DNA of 64,000 bases from Solen grandis (GCA_021229015.1 CM037785.1:35451062-35515061); one strand, 5' to 3'. Counted from the stretch's first letter, positions 1 through 10,300 are shown. Notes: generated by a model not told the origin, from the letters alone. Numbers and translations: made by a program.

Positions 1-592
1 TGGTATGGTGGAAGACATCCACATCAGCTTGATCAGTTGTTCCGTTGATTCTACTCCCCTGCCAACAATGTCACGAGTATAGGCTTCCGCTAACTCACTT
101 TTCGTCGGGAAGAAGGTGCTGATAGGCCGTCCCAGCGCAGCGCTAAGGGTGAACACATGTCCCATCTCTGAGTAGGAAGAGGCCTCAATTGGGTCACAGA
201 CTACTAGCTTGTCGTACGGACTGGTCACAATCCGTATGTCTTTGATGAAATCGTTGTGTGCTCCCTTGTTGTAGTACTTCTTGCTCAGGAGCAGCTCAAG
301 CGCCGTCAACAATCTCAGGAGTAGATGGTAGTCTTGGCTTCCACAAAGAGCAAGAGACACCACCCTGTACATGCAGTTTCCATCTCCAGCAGTTCTGAGA
401 GGGGAGTACTTGTTGGCAATGGACGGTTCATACATGGCGATAATCGTCGAAGATACCTGACAGATGTCCAACCAGCTCTTGACACCACCACTGATGGGTA
501 CTTCTATGCCATACGTCTGCAGAAGCTTCAATTCAGACTCAGCCTGGTTGTACAGTGAGTTTCTGCGACGGCTGATACGTTCAATGGTCAAC
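1..592 (-). CDS. OTU-type cysteine protease exon (vertnin-like OTU family), partial
   Basis: The minus strand is open from a splice acceptor (TTTACAG at 599-593) to the window edge. The translation contains AGDGNCMYRVVSLALCG, which matches the OTU signature D-G-N-C with the catalytic cysteine. A helical stretch LLLRLLTALELL follows, and then VVCDPIEASSYSEMGHVFTL. This layout is that of the animal OTU/vertnin-like family; OTU enzymes cleave ubiquitin-type linkages. The catalytic histidine would lie beyond the window, so activity cannot be judged. The exon begins in a phase that fits the donor of the PHD-finger exon at 3,227, so I read the two as one gene. No stop occurs in about 197 codons. 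Whether this is a host gene or a transposon passenger is not decidable here. Confidence 0.7.
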
Positions 593-1321
593 CTGTAAAC
601 AATGCATGCATAAATATGAAAACTTTACTCTTCAAATTACTTCAATTAAACTAAGCTTTTCATTGTTTCATACCTACTTAAGGTCTATGATAAAATATTT
701 CAGTCCAGAGAGTATCCCGATCTTTATTCTTAATGACAATCAGATAGGTTTTAGACCAGCCGGCTCTCCATTTTTGAAAGTGACATATTTTTTCAGTGTT
801 ATTCTATGCGCATACATAGAATGATAAAATAATGAATATAACAGTTTTGTTCTATTCTTTGTACAAGTATATTTAACATTACATAACTTGTTAATTTTTG
901 CATTTTGGAGTGCTATTTTGAGTGTAAGATTATATGTGTTTTTGTGATTTGTATAGTACAGTATCATTAAACTGTATGATTGATGATTACTTGTGTGTCA
1001 ATATTGAAAAGAGAGAGAGAGACGCAATTATCAAAACCAGATCTCCATTGTTGGAATAAATTTCAACACAGTAACACAACTTAACCATAAGTTATTTGAT
1101 ATCCGTCTGTAACAAATTTATCCTTGCTATCATTAAAATATTTTAATTTGGGAATAGAGACAATATTTTATTTTAATTTCAAAAGCATGTAATGCATTCC
1201 TGTATATATATACATAACATGAGGAGAGGAAACAGCTCTCCTAAGATAGGAAGGTGATCTATGGGCGTGTGACGTGCGACAACTTTGGACACCATGCAAA
1301 GTTATTTTTATAGAAAATTTA

Positions 1322-2780
1322 CATGTATGATATTCTGCACCACTGATTATAACATATTCATGGATCAACGTCCATTTATCAGTTGAAGGAGTAAGGGATG
1401 GAGTTTATTATTTCCTTAATGTTGTAGAGGAATATACATCCATATACATTCTTTTTTTCTCTATCTATTTTTATCAAAAACAGAACAGATCAAAAACTTT
1501 ATTTATTTACATAGGTTTGAGCATATACAGCTCGTCACCGCACAACTTACAATTTACAAACATGTACGCATGTGCATATATATAAATAAAAAATATACAA
1601 CATATGTGAGAATGTTCATACATATATGTATATAACAACAACAACAACATGATAGATTTATTTTAATAGCGATATAAACTTAGCCATACTAGGGTTTCCC
1701 ATATAATATTTGGGTGTATAATTTCTATGAATATCGTCTCATAAAGGACAGATAATAATAAAATGGTATTCATCCTCTAAATCATTTAAATTACATAAAA
1801 GGCACTTTCTTTCATTCCTATGTATATTATCATGTCTCCCTATTTCTCAATATTAAGTTTATGGGAAGAAAGACGAAGTTTAGCTAGGACCTGTCTATAT
1901 TTTATATTTTCAATTTTGTAATTATATATTGGTTTTAATTCTTTATAGACATACAGTGAGCTACAATTATTCATAACAGTTCTCCAGTCGTTTATGTATA
2001 AATCACGTAATCTATTTCGTAGTAAAGGTGTGAAGATTGATTCTTTAACTGATTCAGGGAACAACCATAATCACAGCATACGTATGAATTGTATTAACTA
2101 CTAACCTCCTGAGGTCATCGTTAAGGTGGTATTTGGTAGCGGGATTTAATTGCGCCCCGCAGAGAACTTGCTGATTGTGAATGTGTGTAACAGCAGGTGC
2201 TAATTGATAACCTCCAAGGAACAGTTTAAATAACACAGTGTATAAGAAAAAGAACCACATAATTACGTTCCTTTACCTCAATGCTGTATTAATTACTTAA
2301 ATAAAGAAGGTCAATTCCTTATGTACACTTATGATATTTTGTACCTTTGATTAGTACATATCCATGGATCAACGTCCATTTAGCAGTTGAAGGAGTATGT
2401 GATGGAGTTTATTATTTTCTTAATAATGTAGAGGAATATACAATATCCATGCAGTAACATTTATCTTTCTGTTCATAAACATTCTTTTTTTTTTTTACCA
2501 TAAATCTATAATTCAAAAACGATGAAAAAATGAAAGTATCTATTTTTATCACAGCATACGTCTGAATCGTATAAACTACTAACCTCCTACGCTCATCGTT
2601 GAGGTGGTATTTGGTAGCGGAATTTAATTGCGCCCCGCGGAGAACTTGCTGTGTGTGTGTGTGTGTCACAGCAGGTGCTAATTAAATGCTTGCCGTCGAG
2701 GAACATTTTGATTAACTCGGTTTAACATGAAAAGAACCACACAGTTACGTTTCTTTACCCCAATGCTGTATTGATTGTAT
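1322..2780. repeat. Direct duplication of an unclassified repeat of about 450 bp
   Basis: Copy A (about 1,322-1,480 plus 2,066-2,290) and copy B (about 2,331-2,780) share long blocks. Examples are CATGGATCAACGTCCATTTA (about 1,360 and 2,362) and a stretch around TTTAATTGCGCCCCGC (about 2,145 and 2,625). Copy A is split by the LINE fragment. No coding potential is seen. Confidence 0.7.
1481..2066 (-). mobile_element. 5'-truncated LINE 3' end inserted into the duplicated repeat
   Basis: Minus-strand reading gives KLRLSSHKLNIEK and then, after a one-base shift, a zinc-knuckle-like region with RKCLLCN and DEYHF (about 1,860-1,780). The plus-strand LINE relic at 47.6-49.4 kb carries the same C-terminal region. 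The 3' tail ends in AATAAAGTTTTTGATCTGTTCTG, close to the end of that second LINE. The repeat copy at 2,331-2,780 shows the unoccupied site (TTTTTATCACAGC), so this is an insertion. Only the end of the reverse-transcriptase ORF and the 3' UTR remain. Confidence 0.7.
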
Positions 2781-3226
2781 TAATTAAAACATGTCAATTT
2801 CTTATTTCATTATATTTGTCATAACACATTCCACCGGCATGTTTAAAGCCAATAAATACAGTCTAAATGATATCTGTAAATGAACAAATGTGTTATTCTT
2901 CCTTTGGAAGTATTTGATAATTTTAGCTACCGTATTCATTGAAACAACATGGAAACAACAATAAACAGTGTTTCAAAACGGCACATACTACATAATATAA
3001 TTATTGCCATTATTTCTAATGTTCAATGCAAGGTAAGTATGATTTGTCACTTGATAAAGCATATAATAATTGAATTTGTGTTCAAATATTGAAATATACA
3101 TAGATTTAACAGCTTGTTTGGGAACCAAATTGATTACAAATTATTTCAATCATCAAAGGTACATATTATCATAAACATAACAAAATTAAAATAATTATAA
3201 GAACATGTATAAGGAGGGTTACATAC

Positions 3227-3417
3227 CTGACCAAGGCGGCACTCACATCGTACTTATTCCCATCCAATCCACATGACCTGCACACAAATTTCAAATGGGA
3301 CAGAACTATGTCCATCGAGAAACCATTGCATTCACCATGCACAAAACACTTGCAATAATGACATGGCATGAATTCAACTTTCGAACAAGACCGTACACAA
3401 ATATCACAGTAATCCAT
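3227..3417 (-). CDS. PHD-type zinc-finger exon, first coding exon of the PHD-OTU gene
   Basis: The ATG at 3,417 sits in a strong Kozak context (ACCATGG) and opens MDYCDICVRSC. The cysteine/histidine spacing is C-x2-C, C-x2-C, H-x2-C, C-x2-C, as in PHD fingers. PHD fingers usually bind histone tails. The exon ends at a consensus donor (CAG|GTATGT), and its phase fits the OTU exon at 592. An upstream in-frame ATG at 3,462 overlaps the NS1 stop as ATGA, so a longer start is possible. The exon lies 42 nt past the NS1 stop on the same strand. It may be a host gene next to the viral insertion, or a gene carried by the same element; sequence alone does not settle this. Confidence 0.65.
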
Positions 3418-3458
3418 GGTTGGAAAATACTCAGTCAGAATTTTTGGAAAGCACTGTA

Positions 3459-5597
3459 TCATTTATGTATCCATGGCCACGTGTCATATGGTGAACTTGA
3501 CATGTCTCCGTCATACCCTGAAGCTTCTGATTCCATGTCCTCATCTGTCATCGTTGCTTTGTCTAGTTTCATCTTCTTACTTCCAAACAGACATTCTACT
3601 GGTGATTTTCCCTTTGTTAATCCACTTGCATATGGTCTCTTTGGTTTTGCCAGTTCTTTTGTGTATGGTAATCTTCTTCTTTCTGCTGTTGGGGGTGTGG
3701 CCAGTACTATCTCCGAAAGTGATTGACTTACTTGATCTTCTTCACTTGAGATTATAATTGTCGGTGATGCTGACACATTTATCACTTCCATCTCCTCATC
3801 TGGTGTTATTGGAGATGTTGCTGGAATATACAGTTTCAGTCTTGGTATTTTGGGTGTGCTGCTTTTGGCCAGTATCGGTGGTGGTGTCGGTGTCATGAAG
3901 TTTTGCGCATCTTGCAGTGTCTCTTGTGACCACGGCTCAAATAGTTCTTCCATTACTGTCATGATGTTCGGTGTTGGTGCTACTCCGTTTGAAGTTGCAT
4001 TGGACGCTTGACTGTCTTTTTCCGGTTCTTCCCATTTCTCACTGTCTATGTTTTCGTACAGGCACATGTATTCTATTCCTGGATTGTTGACATCTAATTC
4101 TGCTAATTCCTCACCCATATGTTTTTCTATCTTCTGTATTGTCTTAAATATCTCCTGTAGGTATGAGTAGTTCGGTAGCTTTTTGATGTTTTTCAGTACG
4201 GTGCTTGCTTTCAGGTTTGGATACCTTATCATCCTGTTTTTGAGGGGCTTTGCGTCGTTTAGTACATACCTCCATATCGGTAAGTTTGCTGTCAGAAGTA
4301 CAGGCTTTCTGTCCATTAATACAGGTTGTTGGTTTTTTATGTTCACGTATGTACTTTCTCCTCCTAAGACATTCTTGTAGATTTCTGCTTGATCTGGTGT
4401 GGCTATGGTTAATTCGTTAATCAGTATTATCGGTTTACATGGACATGCGTTAAACGGAAATTCCTTGCTGTTAACCGCCGATCCTGCATATTCTGGGAAG
4501 GGTACCAGCATCCTTGTCCAATAGGTTTTTCCGGCGTTTGATGTGCCCTCTAGTGCCAGCGTGTTGACCTTTGATAACCTTTGCTTCGTGATCATGTACA
4601 TGTGCATGAGTAGTTGATCTATGTCCAGGTTTTGTTCTACGCACCATTCGGCTAACAGTTCCATGGTTGCCTCTATTGATAGGTAGTCTTTGTCTGTTGG
4701 AATCGGGGGGGCGAAGCCCATGAAGATGTCCGCATATGTCCGGTTGTCAATCTGTATTGCCATGTTATGTTCTTCCGTCGCCTGTGTATATACCCGTTTC
4801 CATTCTCTGTTTCTGAATAATTGCATCAGGTTCAATATATCATTTTGGTTATTTGCTTTCTTTGCAGCCTCGAACAGTCGGTACTTGTCTATCTTATTGT
4901 ATTTTCCCATCAGGCTAAGCAGAGTGTCGGTGTTCTTCTCGATCATCGTCGGTTTGTGCACGTGTACTGGTATCTTTACTTCGGGTGTTTCCGGCTTTGG
5001 CTCTTCTTCGGAGTTTATAGCATGTGACATTGTGCGATTGTTGCATCCGGCGTATATCTTGGGTTGCTTCAGCATATATCTGCCGAAGTTGTTTTTCAAT
5101 TTCACCTTCTGACATTTTGTTTGGGCGTTGACTCTCTTCAAGTCGTTGATGCACTTCCTGTAATTGTAATTGTTTGGCCATGGTTCCCGTGTCGTTTGCG
5201 CTATCAATATGTGGGCGTGGAACCCGTGGTGCTCGCAGTTCTTGTCGGCGTTTCCGTCGTGCCAGGATAATGCAGATGGTCGACTGTTCAGTAGTGATTT
5301 GATGGAGTTTAGTGCCGTCTGTACTTTTGGTTTGTCGTCTAATGATCGTTGTTTCTCTAAGGGTGTTTGCCATTTGTATATGGGCCCGGCTCTAAGTTTG
5401 TCCTGTAGGAAGGGTATGTAATTGCTGAGGTATCCGTCGCCGCTTGATCTTTTTACTGGTTCGTCGTTTTCGTCAAGTATGAACTCTACAGGAAGTATCA
5501 TTTGTTGGTCGATTTCTTTTGGTAAGGTTAGTAGTATGATTGAGTACCAGTCGCAGTCTGCTATTTCCGTTTCCGTGTGCGTGGCTAGTTTACTCAT
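3459..5597 (-). CDS. Parvovirus-like NS1: HUH nickase plus SF3 helicase (endogenous viral element)
   Basis: This is an intact 712-codon frame. An HUH-type motif (HGFHAHIL, residues about 124-131) and a downstream conserved Tyr in FGRYMLKQPK (about 174) fit the rolling-hairpin nickase domain. The helicase domain follows: Walker A GTSNAGKT (351-358), Walker B IILINE (390-395), a B'-like LGGESTYVNIKNQ (about 411) and sensor PVLLTANLP (432-440), then an Arg-containing PLKNRMIRY. This order is typical of Parvoviridae NS1, whose role is nicking and unwinding viral DNA in the nucleus. The C-terminal 200 residues are Ser/Thr/Pro and acidic, with a KRPYASGLTKGKSP basic patch that could be a nuclear signal. 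The start codon overlaps the stop of gene X by 8 nt. Its intact state contrasts with the broken neighbours. The exact parvoviral lineage cannot be named from sequence alone. Confidence 0.85.
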   Translation of the reverse strand: MSKLATHTETEIADCDWYSIILLTLPKEIDQQMILPVEFILDENDEPVKRSSGDGYLSNYIPFLQDKLRAGPIYKWQTPLEKQRSLDDKPKVQTALNSIKSLLNSRPSALSWHDGNADKNCEHHGFHAHILIAQTTREPWPNNYNYRKCINDLKRVNAQTKCQKVKLKNNFGRYMLKQPKIYAGCNNRTMSHAINSEEEPKPETPEVKIPVHVHKPTMIEKNTDTLLSLMGKYNKIDKYRLFEAAKKANNQNDILNLMQLFRNREWKRVYTQATEEHNMAIQIDNRTYADIFMGFAPPIPTDKDYLSIEATMELLAEWCVEQNLDIDQLLMHMYMITKQRLSKVNTLALEGTSNAGKTYWTRMLVPFPEYAGSAVNSKEFPFNACPCKPIILINELTIATPDQAEIYKNVLGGESTYVNIKNQQPVLMDRKPVLLTANLPIWRYVLNDAKPLKNRMIRYPNLKASTVLKNIKKLPNYSYLQEIFKTIQKIEKHMGEELAELDVNNPGIEYMCLYENIDSEKWEEPEKDSQASNATSNGVAPTPNIMTVMEELFEPWSQETLQDAQNFMTPTPPPILAKSSTPKIPRLKLYIPATSPITPDEEMEVINVSASPTIIISSEEDQVSQSLSEIVLATPPTAERRRLPYTKELAKPKRPYASGLTKGKSPVECLFGSKKMKLDKATMTDEDMESEASGYDGDMSSSPYDTWPWIHK

Positions 5598-5698
5598 TTC
5601 GGCTTTTTTTTTTTGGCTCTGGAATATAATAGTCTGGTGTTAGCGGTCGTCCGTGTACTAGTAATGTAACTTCGTCGTCTTTTTGTAATGTAACTATT
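5590..5698 (-). pseudogene. Gene X, C-terminal piece (virus-like block)
   Basis: About 36 codons between a repeat insertion and the NS1 start read as protein-like sequence, with VTLLVHGRPLTPDYY and a basic end, KKKSRNE. The stop (5,590-5,592) overlaps the NS1 ATG. I assign it to gene X because the same strand carries X coding sequence directly on the other side of the inserted repeat. The assignment is inferred, not proved. Confidence 0.5.
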
Positions 5699-7337
5699 TT
5701 TAGCTCACCTGAGCACAAAGTGCTCAAGGTGAGCTTTTGTGATCGCCCTTCGTCCGGCGTCCGTCGTCGTCCGTCGTCAACAATTTGCTTTAAACGACAT
5801 CTCCTCTGAAACCCCTGGACAGAATTTAATGAAACTTGGCAGGAATGTTCCTTGGGTGAGGCTCTACAAAAGTTGCTAAAATAAAGTTGATCCATGAAGA
5901 ACTCTGGTTGCCATGGCAACAAAAAGAAAAATAATTTGAAAACTTTAAAAATCATCTCCTTCAAAACTACTGGCCAGATTTCAAAATAATTTGGTACAGA
6001 TGTTCCTTGGGTCAACCTCTACCAAAGTTGCTAAAATTATTCCGATCCGTAAAAAAACATGGCCGCCGGGGGCGGGGCTTATTTGCCTTATATGTATATA
6101 GAGAAAACTTTAAACAACATCTCCTCTGAAACCACTAGACAGAATTTGATTAAACTTGGCAGGGATGATCCTTGGGTCAACCTTCACAAAAGTTGCTAAA
6201 ATAAACTTGATCCATGAAGAACTCTGGTTGCCATGGCAACAAAAAGAAAAATAATTTGAAAACTTTAAAAATCATCTCCTTCAAAACTACTGGCCAGATT
6301 TCAAAATAATTTGGTACAGATGTTCCTTGGGTCAACCTCTACCAAAGTTGCTAAAATTATTCCGATCCGTAAAAAAACATGGCCGCCAGGGGCGGGGCTT
6401 ATTTGCCTTATATGTATATAGAGAAACCTTTAAACAACATCTCCTCTGAAACCACTGGACAGAATTTGATTAAACTTGGCAGGGATGATGCTTAGGTCAA
6501 CCTTCACAAAATTTGCTAAAATAAACTTGATCCATGTAGAACTCTGGTTGCCATGGCAACAGAAAAAGAAAAAGAAAGAAAACTTTAAAAATCATCTTCT
6601 TCAAAACTACTGGCCAGATTTCCAAATAAATTGGTACAGATGTTCCTTGGGCCAACCTCTACCAAAGTTGCCAAAATTATTCCTATCCGTAAAAAAACAT
6701 GGCTGCCAGGGGCGGGGCTTATTTGCCTTATATGTATATAGAGAAACCTTTAAACAACATCTCCTCTGAAACCACTGGACAGAATTTGATTAAACTTGGC
6801 AGGGATGATCCTTGGGTCAACCTTCACAAAAGTTGCTAAAATAAACTTGATCCATGTAGAACTCTGGTTCCATGGCAACAAAAAGAAAAAAAAATGAAAC
6901 CTTTAAATCATCTTCTTCAAAACTACTGGCCAGATTTCAAAATAATTTGGTACAGATGTTCCTTGGGTCAACCTCTACCAAAGTTGCTGAAATTATTCCG
7001 ATCCGTAAAAAACATGGCCGCCAGGGGCGGGGCTTATTTGCCTTATATGTATATAGGGAAAACTTTAATCAACATTTCCTCTGAAACCACTGGACAGAAT
7101 TTGATTAAATTTGGCAGGAATGATCCTTGGGTCAACCTTCACAAAAGTTCCTAAAATAAATTTGATCCATATAGAACTCTGGTTGCCATGGCAACAAAAA
7201 GAAAAAAAATATGAAAACTTTAAAAATCATCTTCTTCAAAACTACTGGCCAGATTTTAAAATAAATTGGTACAGATGTTCCTTGGGTCAACCTATTTATC
7301 TCAGGTGAGCGATTTAGGGCCATCATGGGCCTCTTGT
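5699..7337. repeat. Bivalve-type interspersed repeat with a core of tandem units of about 320 bp
   Basis: The left end is TTAGCTCACCTGAGC, with GTCCGTCGTC-rich sequence inside. The right end is CTCAGGTGAGCGATTTAGGG followed by GGGCCTCTTGTT. The CTCACCTGAG/CTCAGGTGAG ends are inverted. The core is roughly five units of about 320 bp, each with AACATCTCCTCTGAAACC, TTGCCATGGCAAC and AAACATGGCCGCC. Short ORFs inside (6,476-7,308) are repeat-derived. The repeat interrupts gene X of the viral block. A second family member lies at 23.3-24.2 kb. Confidence 0.8.
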
Positions 7338-8211
7338 TTTTTTTAGTCCTCGTATCATTCTGTTCATGTTTTTTCCTAAGTCTTCTATGTCTGAGTTGTT
7401 TGTTGACACATGTTGTAAGAGTTGTTTTATGACACCGTCTGCTATTTTTACTGTTTCTGTCACGTGTCTTATTGTGTCCGAGATGTTGCGTACTGTGTTG
7501 GTCACGTTGTTTGCTATCTGAGTTGCGTCCCTTACAGCGGAAGTGATGTCGGTTATCTTTGATGTGTTGTCTGTTGCTAGGGAACGTGCTGTGTTGGCGA
7601 TGCTGAGTGCTGATGCTGTTGCTGATATTGCGTTTGTTAATGTTTCGAACCAATTTGTGTCGTTGTGTCCCTTTAGTCTGTCTAAGTCGTGTTTTATGTT
7701 TATAATCATGTCTTTTTTTTTGTATTCTTTTTATTTCCGTTATTTCTATTTGTTGTTGTTCTATTTTGTTTTCTAATGTTTCCGTTATGTGCGCGTGTAT
7801 GTCTTGGAATGCGGATCTGTCTGTGTGTACGGCTATGTATGCCGCTATTGTTGTGTATTCTGGATCTGGACTGTCTATGTCTTGCCATATTAATGTCAGC
7901 ATCTTTTCTGTGTTGTATGTCTTAGTGCCCTTCGTTGCTAGTTGTTCCGGTAGACTGTCGGGTATGTTTGTGTTTTTTTCCACGTTTGTGGGGTATACAA
8001 TTGCATATAGTAAAGCATTTGGGTCTGCAGGTAATTTGTATGTCGTATCTAGTAGTTGAGGATTGAGTATCATTTTGGTTCCCGTCACTGTTGCAGTCTG
8101 TGTGTATGGTATGTTTGGTTCCCATAATCCCCATCTGTCTAGTCCTATTGGATCGTCTATTTCTTTTTTTCTTTCAAGTAATTCTGTTAATTGGTCTGGT
8201 CTGTAGTATCT
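7337..8211 (-). pseudogene. Gene X, main piece: unknown virus-block protein with coiled-coil-like tail
   Basis: The reading frame is open from the transposon insertion site (8,211) to about 7,710 and then continues in another frame to the inserted repeat at 7,337. The frame change occurs at a run of nine A (plus-strand T run 7,713-7,721). The first part contains RWGLWEPNIPYTQTATVTG and TYKLPADPNALLYAIVYP, which I do not recognise. The second part (about 128 residues) is rich in Ala, Thr, Asn and regularly spaced Ile/Val, as in a long helical or coiled-coil segment (for example ITSAVRDATQIANNV). The gene sits between the capsid-like and NS1-like genes, so it is probably a structural or accessory viral product, but no function is assigned. 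It is broken three ways here: transposon, repeat and frame shift. Confidence 0.6.
8208..8211. repeat. Target-site duplication ATCT, left copy
   Basis: ATCT flanks the element at 8,208-8,211 and again at 13,922-13,925. The sequence outside the two copies belongs to one gene (X) on the minus strand, so this is a true insertion footprint. Confidence 0.85.
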
Positions 8212-8240
8212 CGAGGGCTGAACGCAATACAGGACTAACT
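8212..8240 (+). repeat. Transposon terminal inverted repeat, left
   Basis: Reads CGAGGGCTGAACGCAATACA then GGACTAACT. It is the reverse complement of the right end apart from one A/T difference. Confidence 0.9.
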
Positions 8241-8401
8241 TGAATTTTTTCACAAAATGACTTTTTTTCATTTTTCATGTCAGTGTATCAAAATACACCT
8301 CTCAAGAAAATATTAAGACAGTCTTGTTGTACTTAAACCTTAAACTGGTCAGTTGGCATTTTGTTCTATCTCATTTATTGATATTTTTTTATGCAATAGT
8401 G

Positions 8402-8470
8402 GTCTATCTTGAGTTAGCACTTTATTGCATATAAAAAAGTAGAAGATACACTGAATTGAGATAGCACAGA
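8402..8470 (+). repeat. Left subterminal motifs of the transposon
   Basis: CTTGAGTTAGCACTTTATTGC (about 8,409-8,429) and GAATTGAGATAGCACAG (about 8,454-8,470) resemble GAGTTAGACCAGTATCGC at the right end. Such arrays often serve as transposase binding sites. That role is inferred. Confidence 0.4.
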
Positions 8471-8652
8471 GGCTAGTATATTTAAGTTGTATTGTATCTA
8501 TTCATAATGATTATTTTATGATGTCATCAATTTGAAAGTGACATCATAACATCACACAGAGAGTTTGAATTTAAAAAAAATTAACTGATCATCTAAAGAT
8601 TTTAAAATTTGAAACTGGAAAAAATTCCCGATCTTACAGAGCTGTGAGCAAG

Positions 8653-9134
8653 GTAAGTTATATATATTAAATTATTATGAAGATTAAAAATATGGATGCT
8701 AAATAATTATTTGATTAGTTTTATGAAGATAAATTTATTTTTAAAACACTTTAATAGTTCCTTATTTTTTTTATCTGAGTACAGTATAATGAACTAGATC
8801 TGTAACAAAATTAATAATTTGTGCCATGCCAGCAAAATGATGTTATATAATGCTCTACTCAAATGAAATCAAAATACCATTGAATTGAAAAAATAAATAC
8901 AACGTACTACTTTCTTACCAGATGGCTTTTATAAATTTCATAAAATAAAATTTGTACAGAACTTTATTTTCATAAATTTTATAAAAATTCAAAATGATAC
9001 AGAAAATCACTAATTACCCTGTAAAACTTTGAAAGGCTTTCAAATCCAAATGTTTTTAGTGCTTAATGTCATTACAGTTCTCAATTTCATTAAAGTATAC
9101 TTATCTGGCATATTTAAAATATTTATCTTTGTAG
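8653..9134 (+). other. Putative 5' UTR intron of the transposon gene
   Basis: The donor is GCAAG|GTAAGTTAT and the acceptor is TTTATCTTTGTAG immediately before an ATG at 9,135. The interval is AT-rich with no open frame. This places the first coding codon at the start of exon 2. Confidence 0.6.
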
Positions 9135-10024
9135 ATGCTACAAGCATCAAAACACCAAGGGCACAGTTCCTATAAGGGAAGAGGTCAGCAATGTGTAGCT
9201 AATTCAGTTATTGCAGTCTGGCAAGCTATAAACAGTCTCCAGCAAAATGGGTCCAAGAAACAATGGACAATATTTTGGACCATGGTGACCAACTGTATGC
9301 TGATATTGTCTCCAAAACAGGCAATAAATACCTATTGCTAGAAGATATTCCAGATCATGTTTGCTGTATGTCTGTTTCAAGAGGAACTCCACTATGCGGT
9401 ACCATCCACAGAAAGGAGTCAGAAGACCCATTCTTCTCCCTTCAAGATGCTGTCCATAAACTGTGCAGTTTTTCTACTGATCATGATTGTTTTCTGTTTA
9501 CGATGGGAGACTCTGAACCTGCTTATACTAGTACCATTATAAAAACAAATGATCACTTTTACTTTTTTGACCCTCACTCAAGATCAGAAATGGGGATGTG
9601 TGTACCAGAAGGCCATGCTACTATGACTATGCATAAATCAATTAATAATTTATGTTTATTCATTAACCATTTAGCCTCAACTATATCAGCAGGTCCTAAA
9701 TCTGACCTGAAATTTGAGATTGTTCAGATTTCCATGAGAGATTCCTTTTCAGATGACAGTGATGCAGAATCACATTTTTCAGGATTTTCTTCTGTAAGCG
9801 AAGGTGAAATTTCATGCATGCTCTATTTAGCACAGCAACCTTTGCTTAACTCCTCAGAGTCAGACACTGATGTCTCTGTTTCTGACTCCAACTCTGTGGA
9901 AGGCATAAGCTCAAGTGATACCAGTGATTTTGCACTTGATGATGATGATTCATTGATTGATTCCTGTGATAAGGATATAGATAGAGTTGGTAGAAGTAAT
10001 AGGATGAGGGTAGGAATGATGTGA
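9135..10024 (+). pseudogene. OTU/C76-like cysteine protease region of the transposon protein, frameshifted
   Basis: The start at 9,135 follows a splice acceptor. The first frame gives KHQGHSSYKGRGQQCVANS, a catalytic-cysteine motif of the type HQG-x-RG-x-QC seen in OTU-like and herpesvirus-tegument (peptidase C76) proteases. About 40 residues later the frame shifts (9,240-9,262). The second frame carries LDHGDQLYADIV, YLLLEDIPDHVC and FYFFDPHSRSEMG, which supplies the conserved D-x-H. After about residue 160 the sequence turns acidic and serine-rich (SDTDVSVSDSNS, ALDDDDSLI). The stop at 10,024 falls in a minisatellite, so the protein probably once continued into the transposase. A protease on a DNA transposon could process the fusion or remove ubiquitin. 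Both ideas are inference. Confidence 0.6.
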
Positions 10025-10300
10025 GAGGTGAGGGTATGAATTTATGCTAGGGATGAGGGTAGGAATGATGACAGGGATGAGGGTAGGAATGATGCAGGGA
10101 TGAGGGTAGGAATGATGCAGGTGAGGGTAGGAATGATGACAGGATGAGGGTAGGAATGATGACAGGTGAGGGTAGGAATGATGACATGGTTGAGGGTAGG
10201 AATGATGACATGGTTGAGGGTAGGAATGATGACATGGGTTGAGGTAGGGAATGATGACAGGATGAGGGTAGGAATAGAGAGAGGTGAGGATAGGAAGAGA
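10000..10300 (+). repeat. Coding minisatellite, 21-24 bp unit, about 13 copies
   Basis: Units of the form GGATGAGGGTAGGAATGATGACA differ by 1-3 bp in length. In the transposon frame the unit reads like R-N-D-D-R-D-E-G. Length changes not divisible by three destroy the frame between protease and transposase. The opposite-strand ORFs here are repeat artefacts. Confidence 0.85.

Larger units (their letters stand above)
593..3226 (-). other. Putative intron between PHD and OTU exons
   Basis: A consensus donor (CAG|GTATGT at 3,229-3,221) and acceptor (TTTACAG at 599-593) bound this AT-rich interval. Both splice ends give a compatible phase: the last two bases of the PHD exon plus the first base of the OTU exon complete an Arg codon. 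The interval holds a duplicated sequence and a 5'-truncated LINE insertion, and no other gene that I recognise. Confidence 0.6.

Noticed and set aside
325..558. Plus-strand 77-codon ORF
   Set aside because: It is the antisense shadow of the OTU exon.
2821..2896. 10-bp inverted repeat ATAACACATT/AATGTGTTAT as the second viral terminus
   Set aside because: Too short with a 56-nt loop, expected by chance in AT-rich DNA, and unrelated to the hairpin at 16.0 kb.
5706..6015. N-terminal part of the 141-codon ORF ending at 5,590
   Set aside because: The first 100 residues lie in the interspersed repeat; only the last 36 are probably genuine.
7132..7336. C-terminal extension of the gene X ORF (KKNKRPMMALNRS onward)
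   Set aside because: This part translates the inserted bivalve repeat, not viral sequence.
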